This document shows, piece by piece, positions 1-12,015 of a DNA stretch of 64,000 bases. The translations under genes and the position numbers were made by a program. Each line of letters opens with the position of its first letter. The stretch's first letter is position 1. A model generated the notes under the pieces. It ran no database searches. It saw nothing but the letters and a program-made list of their open reading frames with translations, and was not told the DNA's origin. Location: assembly GCF_001411555.2 (NCBI RefSeq), contig NC_049904.1:22333370-22397369 (forward strand), read 5' to 3'. The stretch comes from Juglans regia (Eukaryota; Streptophyta; Magnoliopsida; Fagales; Juglandaceae).

Positions 1-1480
1 GCAAAATATAATTTTTCATAATTTAAAGGAATTAGTCAATGTTATAATTAGAGTTATTATAATTTTTATAAAATATAATAATCCATTCCTCTCAAATAAT
101 GTGGGGATTTCATTTACTACATTCAAATACTTTATCCGACCTTATAGTATGGAATACGCATTGTGTGATATTATACAATGGGAAATATTTTGTATCTATT
201 TTTTTTTAAAAAAAAGTAAACCTTTTACTACCATAAGCATTTATGTTGGTACTAGCGGAAAAATACTATAAATTTCTTCAAATCAAAACTTTAACAAGGT
301 TCCACACAACTAGAACAGAATGCTTATTTTATTTTTTATTTTGTATTTACCTTATTAAGTGAAATTAGTTGAGAATATAAAATTAAAAATGGTACAACTA
401 AATCCCCAAATCTCAGGGAATTATGGTAATTGGTGGTGGATGAAATTGGTAATAATCTCCACTTTTAAATCACAAAAATATTATTTTGGAGCATAAAAAT
501 ATTTCAAATTTTGATGCTAAGAAAAAAAAGACTAATAAGTTATAAGTTGATTAGATATAATTATGAATTGTGTAAGTATTGTATATTCATTTAAAAAAAT
601 ATTAATATTAAAAAATTATTATTTTTATGTAAATAACGTATTTATTAGTTTTTTTAAAAAAATACAAATAATATTTCTCATAAACTAATGCCATCCATTT
701 CCAATCAAACCCTCCAAGAGTCCCAGCTGTCGACAAAGGATGAAATGAAGGAACCCAAATGGCCCACACAATTACCAAACGGTAGTACCTAAGCCATGGG
801 TGTCATTCTTTTATATCCTCTCTCTCTCTCTCTCTCTCTGTGAATGGAATGAATGCGCCGGGCAGAGGCAACGGCACTCGCATTTACTCTTTTTATCCAC
901 CGCACTGTGCTCAGATTTCAGAGCTCCACACCACCACCACCCATATAAAATTCAAGGAAAATTGTAAGCAACCGAACCCACCCTCATTCAATGAGTTTCG
1001 GTTCACCCATCTCGAACCACCCATCTTCTTTCTTTATACATTAAAATTTATTTCCGAATTATATTACTTTAAAACCGGAAGAAATATAAGAAATAAATAT
1101 ACCCCATTTTCGAAAGGAAATGAAATTTTCTCATACTATTTTGGGTTTGAATTTAGAAGTTTTAAAAGTGGTTTTAACAGTCCAAAAATATTTTTAAAGA
1201 AAAAATAGTATACTTGGTAAATTTATAAACAATGCTTTAAGCACTTTAAAAAAAAAAATTTAAAATCCACTTTTTAAAAAAAAAGAAATTAAAGTTTTTG
1301 TTAAAAAAAATTACGGTAGATAATGTTATATTTTTAAAAAATTATCGTAAATAATTTTAAAAATATTTTAGTTGCTTTTTTATCAAAAAATAAATATTTT
1401 CTTAATAAAATTTAACCATTAAAGGCGCTGTTATACTTATAAACTATCAAAAAATAAAAAAATTATAAAAAAACTCACCT
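1..1480. other. AT-rich intergenic DNA, no gene seen
   Basis: I see no convincing coding region. The stretch is AT-rich with many A/T runs and a (CT)n microsatellite at about 819-839. The open frame just after that microsatellite has no recognisable domain and ends in low-complexity sequence, so I do not call it a gene. Confidence 0.6.
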
Positions 1481-1610
1481 CACGTGCCTCTCACGTTGTC
1501 CCGTTTGCACACGCTCGCTCACTGACCTGTCCCAGATCTTTCAGTATTGCTCGGACAACATTTATAAACCTTCCTACGCGCCATTTCTCTCTCTCTCTCT
1601 CTCTCTCTCT
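1481..1610 (+). promoter_or_regulatory. Probable core promoter and 5' leader of the ATL gene
   Basis: A perfect G-box CACGTG lies at 1481-1486 with a second ACGT-like core just after it. A TATA-like TTTATAAA is at 1561-1568. A (CT)n tract at 1587-1610 lies in the expected 5' UTR, 20 bases before the start codon; such CT tracts are common in plant leaders. Motif positions are direct observation; promoter function is inferred from spacing. Confidence 0.5.
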
Positions 1611-1630
1611 AAGATTTTATTTTCTCTACG

Positions 1631-2650
1631 ATGTCGTTTTCTTCTTCTTCATTTCCGCCGCCTCCATGGCTGAACGTCCTCGGAGGCACAGTCACGGACT
1701 CCACCGCTACCTCTGCCTCGCCACATTCGTCGTCATCCATGAAACCTAGCGTACTTGTTATCATCTTTATTGTCGTTGTCACCATCATCACCTCCGTCTC
1801 CCTCTGTCTCCTCCTGCGCCACCTAAACCGGCGTTGCATCCGCCGCTTATCTACCTCCACGTCCACGATTTCCACTACCACCAGCACCGACGAGGAGTTC
1901 ATCTCTGCTCGCCGCGTCTCTCCGGAGAATCCTAAGAACTCGTTCGTCCGAACTCTCCCTCTCTTCCACTTCTCCTCCATCACTCGCCGGTCCTCCTCCA
2001 CCTCCTCTGCCGACTGCGCCATATGCTTGTCCAAATTCGAGCCAAACGACCAGCTCCGTCTTCTCCCTCTTTGTTGCCACGCCTTCCACTCGCAATGCGT
2101 CGACACCTGGCTCGGTTCCAACCAGACTTGTCCGCTATGCCGGTCTTCCATTTTCGCTTCGGAGTCGGACCTCATGAAGGCCTCGCTCGCTTCGTCTAAC
2201 GGTGCAACCTCCGCAGCAGGAGAGAGTTTTAGGCTGGAGATCGGAAACGTGAGCCACCGTCGAGCCGCTTCGGACACCGGCGATACGCGGAGGTCCTATT
2301 CCATCGGATCGTTCGAATACCTCGTGGAGGATGACTCCGAGATCAGTCTGAGCCACGCGCACCGGAGGAGCTTGTCGGACAAGGAGGAAAGCGGAGCTTT
2401 ACCGGTTCATCCGGACATGGAGTCCACTCTAGCTTCCGAGATAGCGGCTGGAAGAAGTTGGCTGAAGGAGTATATTGATAGGCTCTCATTCTCACTGTCA
2501 TCCCGCGCGTTGTCATTTCGGAGCTCCGGAAGGTTTTTCACTGGGAGCAGTCGCCGGAGCGAGATCACGGGGATCGGAGATTGTGACCTCGAAGCAAACC
2601 GAGTCGGCGAAGAGATAAGCGAGATGTTCCGATGGCTATCAGGGGTATGA
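1631..2650 (+). CDS. ATL-family RING-H2 E3 ubiquitin ligase (membrane-anchored), 339 aa
   Basis: The product should transfer ubiquitin from an E2 enzyme to target proteins at a membrane. A single hydrophobic segment at about residues 40-62 acts as an N-terminal anchor. A complete RING-H2 finger follows: C129, C132, C148, H150, H153, C156, C167, C170, with the ATL-style W at 160 and P after C167. Residues 105-114 are a weak version of the ATL GLD region. The C-terminal half is Ser/Arg-rich and probably disordered. The reading frame has no intron, which is usual for ATL genes, and the length is typical. The start is the first ATG after the CT-rich leader. Coding GC is far above the surroundings. 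It resembles the ATL4 group, but I cannot fix the orthologue. Confidence 0.93.
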   Translation: MSFSSSSFPPPPWLNVLGGTVTDSTATSASPHSSSSMKPSVLVIIFIVVVTIITSVSLCLLLRHLNRRCIRRLSTSTSTISTTTSTDEEFISARRVSPENPKNSFVRTLPLFHFSSITRRSSSTSSADCAICLSKFEPNDQLRLLPLCCHAFHSQCVDTWLGSNQTCPLCRSSIFASESDLMKASLASSNGATSAAGESFRLEIGNVSHRRAASDTGDTRRSYSIGSFEYLVEDDSEISLSHAHRRSLSDKEESGALPVHPDMESTLASEIAAGRSWLKEYIDRLSFSLSSRALSFRSSGRFFTGSSRRSEITGIGDCDLEANRVGEEISEMFRWLSGV

Positions 2651-4640
2651 TTGTAAATAGGAAATCTTCTTAGGACAATAATGAATTTTCTGAAAATTAC
2701 GAAATTTTAAATAGTTAAAATTCCACTCTGTTATTTTTTTTGCAATATCCACTCCATTGACTGTTTGAGAAACTGCAAACAATTTTAACTTTGGAGAGGA
2801 TATGGCAAAAACTTGAGTGGGAATAGTGGAACTTTTATTTTGTCGCTGATTTTACGGGCATTCATTTTTGTTATAAAGAATATTTTTTAGATTTTATTTC
2901 GGAAAATTTTGGACGGTGTTCGTTTCTATTTTTGGGCAAGGTTAACGGTTGTGATTGGATTTACGAAATTCTAGGAAAAAACACCATTGCTATCATAATC
3001 ACTAAGGTTTCGTTTGGATCATTAACTACTCTCAATTCATCTCAATTCATCTCAATTCATCATTATAATTTTTTCAAATTCTAACACAAAATATAATAAA
3101 CAATTCAACTTTTTCAAATTTTAAAATAATAATAATATTAAAAAATAATATTTTAACAATATTTTATCATCTCAACTCAATTCAACTCATTTCAACATTC
3201 AAACTCACCCTTAGGCTTAAGAAAAACAAAATAGTTTTCTAATATAGATTTTAATTTTACGAGTGAATTGAATTGAATATGATTAATGCTATATACTATA
3301 TCATTATTTTATTATATAAAATATGTTATATTTATTATTATTAGATAAATATGTTACATTTTATATTTATTATATAAAATGAGATGATTGTGTAATGTTT
3401 AGAATTTTTTTTTATCGAATTTTGATGCTTCACGGTCTGGTAGTTGATCACGTACGGTGTCTTTTCGCTGCACTCATTTATGATCCATCACCAACCATTT
3501 TAATGTATAGCCTCTCTCTCTGTCCATCTGTTGACCATTTGATTTGATTTGAATGAAGATATGGTAAAGTTAATCAATAATTTGATCTAAACAGATTCAG
3601 ATTTTCTTAAAAAAGTTGAATTATAACATTTATCTCAGCAGACTTTGCAAATTCTAACACAAAAGAATAAAAACTAAATTGATAGTGTTGACCATTATTC
3701 ACCGGGACAGGATAAATTTATGGGTAGTGGCTCTTTCTTTTGGGGATTCCTAGCTTGCTGAAGTTGTTAGGACTTGGGAGAAAGTTGCTGAATTAATGCC
3801 TTTCAAAGATTCTAAATTTGAGTAGTGTACTTTTTAATAAGTCAATTCTTGTGATTTCCTTCCCCTTTTTTCGCTTAATACTTTCTTAGCATAATGTCCT
3901 TCGATGATAATTAACATTATTTATTGCTATAGCAATTGATCTATTAGGGGGTGTTAATGTTTAAAAATAACGCAATAGTTTGGAAGGAGATAAAGATCTA
4001 TTCCTGACTCAATTGTGGTTATTTTGGGCTTCGATTAGTGTTGTGTGGACTTTTGGCAGTGGTTTGGTGCGATTGTACGATGTCCGTGCATACATTCATG
4101 TCGATGAACAGTAAATAAATGCAGAGAAAATAAATAGAAAGAGACAAATTTACATAGTTCGGCACTAAGCCTATGTTCACGGGAGTTTGAGGAGGGGAAA
4201 ATTCACTATAATATGTTTGTTTATAATCTCTCATGGTTTCTCGTCCTCTCTGTACAATGGAGATCTGAGTTCTATCCTGTGATTTTCATCCTCTCGTTGG
4301 AGTCTTTGTAGTAAGGTTGGAGAATGTGAAGTCTCGAAGAATCATGGCCAAAAGTCCATGAAGTCGTTTGGTTTTTTCCTTTTTATCTTTTGTCCCCTGC
4401 TTTACGTCCCCTCCCCCTTATGCTTTATGTCACTTTACCCTCCTTTATGTCCACTTCCCTCTTTTCCTCGTGATACCCTGACATATTTCTCAGCCTTTTG
4501 TCCCTTCCATTTTTCTTCTTATTCTTTCCTTCTGATGAGTCCTCCCACCTTAAGTTGGGCTTAAGAAACACTATAGGCCTGTTATATTTTATCCTTACAA
4601 GGGGTATAAAAGATTGGGCTTGTATTGGGATGGAGATACC
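2651..4640. other. Intergenic DNA with a MITE; otherwise unresolved
   Basis: Apart from the MITE at 3003-3217 no gene is evident. About 3260-3410 is a palindromic AT-rich stretch that may be another small MITE. Around 4130-4330 the sequence has the look of a dispersed plant repeat (the short motif TTCGGCACTAAGCC followed by CACGGGAGT), but I could not find ends. Short open frames at 4350-4680 are low-complexity and not supported. Confidence 0.5.
3003..3217. repeat. Tourist-like MITE, short form
   Basis: It begins AAGGTTTCGTTTGGATC and ends AACTCACCCTTAGGC, with the family's characteristic centre of ATAATAATATTAAAAAATAA type and repeated CTCAATTCAT/CTCAACTCA motifs near the ends. The same core recurs near 31.0, 52.9, 54.5, 54.7 and 56.2 kb in both orientations. 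Confidence 0.8.
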
Positions 4641-4647
4641 CAAAGCT

Positions 4648-5449
4648 TCAGCCCATGCTCAACCCATCATTGTTGGTGTATGATGTCTCCATGTTCATAT
4701 GTTTTCCTTTTGAAATATTTTCTTTGGGTGGGGGAGAGGATGGATTGGATGGAAATGCTTCTTTGGATATTATTGGAAGCATTCGTCCAAGTCCATGCAT
4801 GGAAGTGAACCGCAACTTCAAATCGAGTTCTATGTGTAATGATGTTCGGAGACAAATAAACTGTAACCACTGTTGTAGCAGAAAAATATATGGCAAGGTC
4901 AGGGATATGATGCTAAAAAACACAGCAGTGCTCGTCTTCTGAGCCCCGTTGCATGGAAGACTGCTTCCACTGTAGCACCCTTTCTTTTGCTTGATCCCTA
5001 TGCCATGATCTTCAAGCACAAACGTAGAATTTCTGTCCGCTGCTGAATAGAACACACCAAAAGGACTTTTTATGGAACCCAACCATGCCCATTCCCACTT
5101 CAGCATGTGATTTATTTCTCAGTAGAGATAGAGATTTCTTGTCTTTAACTAGAACATGGGGAAAGGCTAGCAATTGCTCAAGATACTTCGATTGACAACC
5201 CACAATGTGGCCGATTATGGTGCTAAAAGTGGGTAGCTCTACTCCACAATTGGGAGCAAAAACTTCGGTGAAGTTATCTTCTGAAGGTTCACAGTCTACA
5301 GTGTTGTTGCTCGTGCAGTTCTCCTTGCATAATTCAAGATGGATACTGCAAGGCCATGCACCCGAGACCAGGGCTGTCGTTTAGGTGCGAAAGTTTTTGT
5401 GCAGTTCGATTCTTGTTGATGATGTCCACAAGCTCGGTTGCAGGATTTC
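4648..5449 (-). pseudogene. Pseudogene of a Cys-rich plant GPI-anchored protein, two frameshifts
   Basis: On the minus strand an exon starts after a TATGCAG acceptor (5450|5449) and encodes, in order, the segments NPATELVDIINKNRTAQKL, PGLGCMALQY, LCKENC, DNFTEVFAPNCGVELPT, IGHIVGCQ, FWCVLFSSG and NSTFVLE. A hydrophobic tail follows, as expected for a GPI-attachment signal. I recognise this order as a plant family of secreted, GPI-anchored proteins of unknown function. One single-base change of frame lies near 5340, just after ALQY, and a second near 5040, just after FSSG; neither is in a homopolymer. The frame also runs about 50 codons past the hydrophobic tail, so the normal stop seems lost. 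A possible signal-peptide exon lies at 7106-7220. Two sequencing errors in a live gene is the main alternative. Confidence 0.75.
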
Positions 5450-7740
5450 CTGCATAATAAACATCATTTAACAACCTATGTTAGAAATCATGCAGTCCAA
5501 TTTGATGCTAGAAGACGAGTGCTGTGACAAGGAATCATCAACTATTTGTTATATACTCGACCAAAAAGCCCTACTCTCTCAATGGTAAGCACCTGCTTCT
5601 GACAACCTTGGACACTTTGGCCCTCTCTTGAGAGATGGGGACCAAATTTGGATTGGGTTACTTGGATTGAAATCCAACCTCCCCTCTGAACATACTTGAG
5701 GTGTTCTTGCTTTGATTTGATAGGCCCCCCACTCTTTCTATAGAAAGGGCTCAGTCATCCTACTGCTAAAAGTGGATAGTTTAATCTCTCAGAAATAGAA
5801 ACAGTAGTGGTGATCCCAATTGTCATGAATTCCAGTGCGATCAACAGAAAAGGATGAGGGATCCCTCTTCCTTTGATTCACTATTGCGACAAAATTACTC
5901 TTGGTTATCAAAGTTGACCTCTTGCAAACAAAGTTTCGGAATAAAAAGTTGCATCCTTCATTCATTAATTTAAGTCTTATTCATCTGATACGATTGAAAT
6001 CCTAACAACAGATAACCACTGAATTAAGAGCAGCTAAGGCTCTTTATTAGGATTACAAAGATAGACCTAATGATAGTAGCAACTAAAAATAATGGGACCC
6101 CAAGAAACAAACTCCTTAGCTACGTTGAAGGCCAAACCATGCCAGAACTCCAATTCATGCCAAAACTCCTCCTAACACCCATGTACTGATCTTCTGAACA
6201 CAAGGAAAACAACCGTGTCTCTTCTCCAAATCTGAAGGAGTTGTGGTTGTTGAAGGTAATTTATTAAGGTCAAGCTTTCATTTTTTTTTGTCATGTCAGG
6301 CAGTGTAAAGAAGTAGAATATAATCAGAGGGCCTCTAAAGGCAAGACATCAAAAGGCAATGTGGTCTATCTAGAGCAGTCTAAGCTTCCCATGGAATTTA
6401 CCTCCTGTGATCTCCATGTACTCCTCCTTTTTTTTATTTTTTATTTTTTATTATTATGTCGGGGAACCTCTCCAAGGCAGGACCCTTCTGATTCACCCTG
6501 CAGAGTAAACCCCAATCCCGTGCACCACACCTTCAGAAATTTCCTTACATGAAAATTGTTAAATCGCTGGCTTTTCACCAGGAGGTGTGGCTCCAAAGAA
6601 TTGTTGCACTCGTAAAATGTTGAACCTTGAACCTTGAAGGAAGTAATACCCCAAGAGCAATGTCTTCACCACTTGGACCAATCCCTTGGGTTGTCTATGT
6701 ACTCTCATGATTACTCCTTCTAAGTAGCCATTAGAAGTGAAGGATCCTAGTCATTTTCTCTTATTATGACATTAAACTTATCTTGCTATGGTACCAGGAA
6801 AATCCAATAAATTGTTTGGGGAACGAAATCTGTTCCAATTATCCACCATCATTTCAGGCCAGATTCTCAAGCACGCTAATTGCACTGGAAAAGTAACTGA
6901 ATCTATGTAAATATCCAGTTCCATTATACAAAAGCACAAAAGTTTGGCATATGCAAAAACCACAGATGGAGAAAATACAAACGATGACACGAATAATTAA
7001 ACTTGCCGAAAAAGGGAACAAAAGCCAAAATAATAACGCCGGAGGCAGATAGAAGCTTTAAATCGAATTTTCAAAACCATTAAAAAGAATAGAATGGGTG
7101 ATTACAGTACCATGGTCCTTGCCTCTTGGCAGTCACACCAGCCGCTAGCAGCAGAGGATACAGAAAAATGTACTCATATTGAAAGAGCTTCTTCACCATT
7201 ATCATCAAATGTGAACTCATACGGGTTTTGCTTTACAGGGAATCTGAGGGAGATTAGAATCTGTGGGAAAGTAAAACGAGGACAGAATTTTTTTACTAGG
7301 AAAGTGTAGGGAGGAAATTGAGTGAGTGACTACTAATATTGATTGCAGTGGTCGTCAAGTAGCCGTTTGTGTGTTGTGTTTTGGGATTTCTTTTCCTTGA
7401 GAAATGGAGCTGATTTCAAAACGTAGAAATCTGCTAGCCCAGCTTTCACTGATGTGTGTCTATAACTAAACTATAAATGAGCATTTTCATGAGCAAAAAT
7501 ACAAGCAACGGAAAGAAGTAATAATGCTGAGCATTGAACAGCACAGTCCGATAAACAGGGGAGTTGGAGGTTTAAAGTCAGTTTTTTATTAAATTTGTAA
7601 AATTATTTTTAACATCATTTTTTTTTTCTTTTTGAAAGGAACAACATTAAAAACTAATGAAAATGGCTAAAAAGAAATGAAAATCTAGCAATTAGTTAAC
7701 TTATAAGTTATAACTGTTAGACCTCACACGTAAACTGAAG
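5450..7740. other. Intergenic or former intron DNA with a SINE
   Basis: No intact gene is visible. On the minus strand at 7220-7106 an ATG is followed by a short basic stretch and a hydrophobic run (FLYPLLLAAGVTA) that looks like a signal peptide. It could be exon 1 of the GPI-protein pseudogene, but the splice phase does not fit cleanly. The rest, apart from the SINE at 6424-6694, shows nothing I can name. Confidence 0.4.
6424..6694 (-). mobile_element. tRNA-derived SINE with A-rich tail and target duplication
   Basis: Read on the minus strand, it starts with an A-box (TTGGTCCAAGTGG, about 6681-6669) and a B-box-like GGTTCAAGGTTCAA (about 6636-6623), and ends in an A-rich tail (TAATAATAAAAAATAAAAAA, about 6455-6428). 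The flanks CCATGTACTC (6414-6423) and CTATGTACTC (6695-6704) form a 10-bp target-site duplication with one mismatch. This is the structure of a pol III-transcribed SINE moved by LINE machinery. Confidence 0.8.
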
Positions 7741-7844
7741 CCCACACGTGCGTGATTTTAAGGCTTTAAAGGGCACACTCGCCTCAGGGGCTCAAAGCTG
7801 CCAGCCACCTGCCTCCATTTCTGTTTCTCTCGAGTATTTTATCC

Positions 7845-10434
7845 ATGGCGTCTACTTTCCTTACATTACCTAAACCCTTTATATACAAACCCAGCGCGCC
7901 CTCTCTATCTGACCAGAAAACATTAGGTGCTACGCTAAGCCCGTTTCAGACATATCTTCCACTCCTGTTTTTCTATTTTTCTTAGATGTTTCATTTTTAA
8001 TTTTTCTCTTTCGAATTGTTTGACTGTTTTGTGTCTGGGTCATCAATAGGTCTGCGCAGAAATTCTCTCAGAGTCAACGCCATTTCCAAGAAATGGGAGC
8101 CCACCAAGGTATTTTTGTTCTCATTGTTTCTGTTTTTCAATCTCTAAAGTTTTTTTTTTTTTTTTTTTGGTTTTGCAGCAGTTATTGCCAAATTCCTGCA
8201 CAGAAATATTTATGTTTTCTTTCCTAAATTTACGGTTTTTTTGGCATAAAACTATCTGATTTTGTTTAACGCAGTTGTTATTGAGGTTTTTAAGTTTTAC
8301 ACTAAATGCCATTTTGTGTTGCAGGTGGTTCCACAAGCTGATAGAGTGCTTATTCGTCTTGAGGAGCTGCCTGAGGTATGATGTCTTTCGTTGCTTGTGT
8401 TGTGCAAAAAAATCCATTTTCACGCTTGTCACATGGTATGATGGCAAAATTGCGATTTTGAGCAACGTTTGATTTGATAGATAGTTCTAGCAATTGGGAC
8501 TAGTCTGTTTTTTCTCTCAAGAACTTTTTGTGTGTGTTGGCGAATGCACGAAAAGGTGCTTTCTAGTGCTTCCAGTAGCTGCTCGAAGTGGCCCCTAAGT
8601 ACTTTATTATTTGGAACTCATTGATCTAACTTAATGTAGTCTGCATTAAACCATGTATATTCCTTTCCAACCTTCCAAGATATGAGATATGAACATCTCT
8701 AGCAAAAGTTGATATGGACCGAATGATCTCTTGGTCATTAGTCTAGTATGAGCTGGTATTCTCTCTGTGGAGAAAAGGAAAGATTGAAAATAAAAATCTT
8801 GGTGTTGAATAGTCATTCTGCCCAGGATTTATATGAAAAAGCAAATAAAGTTTACATTTTTACCAGGATACTTGTATAGGCACAGCACGTAGATCGGTTG
8901 CATTTGGGTGCTTTATAAGTAGTGGTTGCATATAAATATACAAGAGTTGCAGTTGCATATTCCTTTGCATGTCATGCTAATGAATAAATTTTTTATGCCA
9001 CAGAAATCAGCTGGTGGAGTCTTGTTGCCCAAATCAGCTGTTAAATTTGAGCGGTATCTTATGGGAGAAGTATGCCAAATGCCAGCTCTTGCTGTCTTGT
9101 GAAAACACGAATTTCTCGTTTTTCGTGTAAAAAACTGTTTCTCTGGTCCTCTGGATATTTTGACTTGCTATGTGATATTGTGATATTTGTTTCAGATTCT
9201 CTCTGTTGGTGTGGAAGTTGGGGAAGTGGGGGCTGGAAAGAAGGTAAGCAATCAGAATATGTACGGTTTTGGTAATTTTTGAAGTGAGTGGCTGCCACCG
9301 AAACCATGTTGATGCTGTGTGACCATTAACTTTCTGATGAATGAACTCTTTCTTATGCTTAATGGTATTGTTTCCAAGAAGTCTCTAGTTGCTTGCTGCA
9401 CATCTAGCTGAAGTGAATGCTTATTTTGTGGCAGGTTCTCTTCTCAGACATAAATGCTTATGAGGTGAGCCTTACTTTATTATGAAGTTATCATTTTTTT
9501 TTTTTTGTAACTTATTATGAAGTTATCATGTAGCCCTTGGTAATAGGAGCCTTTGTATACCTTGGGAAAAACTCTTCATGTAATATTTCCCATGATTGTG
9601 ATGTAATAAAAACTTGGTCATCATACTTTTCGTGTTAAATTGGAAGTCTGTTCTACTGCTAAATAATATTAGGTTTAGGTTTACTTGTCTACATATTTCG
9701 TGCATTTACTGATGAGTTTTTTAATAGCTTTAGTCATTTTATTAGTGGCTTCAAGCTTACTGAGACAATCATAGGAATTTTCAGAATAAGGGGAAAGATG
9801 TGATTGTGATCAGATAGTTTGGGTCATCTTTTATCAGGGGGTAAATATTTTTAATAACAATCCAGGAAGTCTTTTGGCCAAGCCTGAAAATTTCTGAGAA
9901 TATAATGCGCATGACTAGCAGTCATTTTTCTCATGACCATTTAATCACAATAATGTTTTTTGTTGGATAAAAACCTGCTATGTATTTAATCTCAGTGGTG
10001 GCACTGTGGTAAGCTATGTGAAGAATATTCCATTGCTGAAATGATGTTAATGTTAAATTGCTGCATGGACTCTGTACCTCGCTTAAAAAATTAGGTCAAT
10101 TGATGGCATGGGCATAATAAAAACTCAAACATTTGTAGTGATAAAAATATAAAAATTCAAACACTATCTCAGTCCTGTGGAGTTAACTGTAAATTGTCCT
10201 TAATTAATGCTCTTTTGGCGACCCATGAAAATGGATTGATTGAGTTTCACTGTTATAACATGTGAATGTGTGGTTATCTACCAATCAGAAATTATTATTA
10301 ATGTTATCGTCATCATCACCTGCTTCATAATCAGTTGAAGAAAAATTATGTTGGTGCTATTTCAGGTTGACTTGGGAACGGATGCTAAGCACTGCTTCTG
10401 CAAGTCGAGTGACTTGTTGGCTGTGGTTGAGTAG
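7845..10434 (+). CDS. CPN10: 10 kDa chaperonin, chloroplastic (Cpn10/GroES type), 7 exons, 134 aa
   Basis: It encodes the co-chaperonin that caps the Cpn60 barrel in plastids. Exons: 7845-7926, 8050-8108, 8325-8375, 9004-9069, 9196-9243, 9435-9464 and 10366-10434. All introns are GT-AG and the joined frame is exactly 135 codons including the stop. Residues 1 to about 37 (MASTFLTLPKPF...) look like a plastid transit peptide. The GroES fold follows, with PQADRVLIRLEE, the mobile-loop segment KSAGGVLLP, GEVGAGKKVLFSDINAYEV and the C-terminal SSDLLAVVE. It has a single GroES domain, so it is not the tandem Cpn20. An ACGTG core sits about 100 bases upstream. I chose the start because it opens a typical Ser/Pro-rich transit peptide. 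No damage was seen. Confidence 0.93.
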
Positions 10435-11655
10435 TGGTCAGCAATCCGCTATTATACGAGACTGCTTCCTTATGATTCTTGGCCTATCTTGTGCACTTCG
10501 TAGTAAGCTAGGATGGTGTTTTCTTCTTACCTTCATTCTGTTTGACACCCTGTGGTAGGGAAATATCCAATTCATGTTGAATTTTGTCCACTACATTACT
10601 TGCATGCACAAATGACATTATTTTTGTACCTGTGAGAATTTTATATTGAAGGACGAATCTATCATGAAAAGGCTCGTGGGTAAGGATTGTTATCATGCAT
10701 GATGATGGAAAATGAAAATCATTTTGGATTGTCATGGGTAGAAAACATAGACTTTCCAATAGATTCCGAATTCATGACACTGGTCTTAAGAATTGTAGCT
10801 ACTACATGGAGAGCTTGCACACCCACACACACACAGACACTGTTAGAATGCACAGCGGAAAAATACCTTAAGCTCAACTTATAAAATTGCTTAACAAGTT
10901 TCTCCAGTTTGATAAATTCTCTTAGTGGTGAAGTGTACTACGTAGTATAAAACTAGAGTAACATTTAATAAATTCACAGCCTTAATATCTTATTAAGTGA
11001 GAACAAAAGAGAGAGTTTTTTTTCTTGTGTATTTCAGATGGTTCCAAAAACCAATTGAGGAGGACTGGCCTTAAAGGCCAGCGCTTTAAGCCATGCAGAT
11101 CCAATATTAGATAGAAGTGAGAAAAACTGCTTGATTTGTGGACACACACGGACACTAATGCAGATCTAATATTGTGTTGTGTACCAAAGTGAGAGAGACA
11201 CAGACCATCGTTGTTATTATTATTATTATTATTATTACAAGCCTATAACCAGCGCAACGCGCGGATTGTTGTATATGTTGTATATAAGGGAGATAGATTT
11301 AGAGAGAGATGGGGTTTTATGGTGGAGAAATTCGAAACGGTTTATAAGACGGTTTATTTGATGAAACAATATAAAGGTTGGCACAGTGCCTTTCGGTGGA
11401 GACTTGAATCGGTTTATATCTTTATATATAAAAAATGAAATGAAACTTAAAGGTTACAACAATTCATTATGAATCAAAAAATGAAATGAAACTTAAAGGT
11501 TACAACAATTCATTATGAATCATTGTAACTTTCATAATGAAATATTAAAACTTAAAAGTTACAAAGATTTATAATGAAATATTGCTTTGAAAGGTTTACC
11601 GCTTCATAGACATAAATAAATGAAATTTAAAAGTTACAACAGTTCATAATGAAAT
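10435..11655. other. Downstream intergenic DNA with microsatellites
   Basis: It contains the Cpn10 3' UTR, a short CA repeat near 10820-10838, a palindrome CTGGCCTTAAAGGCCAG near 11068 and a (TTA)n microsatellite at 11213-11237. No gene was recognised. Confidence 0.55.
11430..11521. repeat. Tandem duplication, 46-bp unit, two perfect copies plus decayed copies
   Basis: Units 11430-11475 and 11476-11521 are identical (AATGAAATGAAACTTAAAGG and following bases). Decayed relatives containing AAACTTAAAAGTTACAA and ATTTAAAAGTTACAAC continue to about 11655. This is a small minisatellite, not coding. Confidence 0.85.
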
Positions 11656-11667
11656 GTTAAAGTATTA

Positions 11668-11815
11668 AAGTATCGCTCGTTCTTTTCCTACCAAATACAC
11701 CACTTAAGATACAAATGAACCATCTTCCACTTAGCAGCCACTCGTGAACAACTATGAAGTCAATTCCAACACGTAAGTAAATCCACTACTTTCTTAGGTA
11801 TCACCCAAGCCAGCC
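11668..11815 (-). mobile_element. LINE ORF2 C-terminal fragment
   Basis: Minus-strand translation gives AWVIPKKVVDLLTCW, then in another frame WKMVHLYLKWCIW and EKNER. This lines up with the C-terminal tail of the full-length LINE in this window (AWVMPRRVVELMGCW, VWRMIPLCIMWCIW, ERN). A stop codon and a frameshift interrupt it. It is an old, truncated copy. Confidence 0.75.
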
Positions 11816-12015
11816 AGCTCTACTAAAAACACTATCACAGTTTACCTTGTTATAAGATGAAGGCAAAAAAGAGGAAGAGTAAAAGTGTTCTCTTTCCATA
11901 GTTGCATAGAACTTATAACACAATAGTTTCTCTAGCTGTTTTTTCATGTATCTAATGAAACCCAGTTTTCCTGTAGAAACCATTTTCATATTTTGACGTT
12001 TTAATGGATAAACTG

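Noticed and set aside
840..1208. Open frame starting in the CT microsatellite
   Set aside because: The composition is intergenic and low-complexity towards its end, with no motif.
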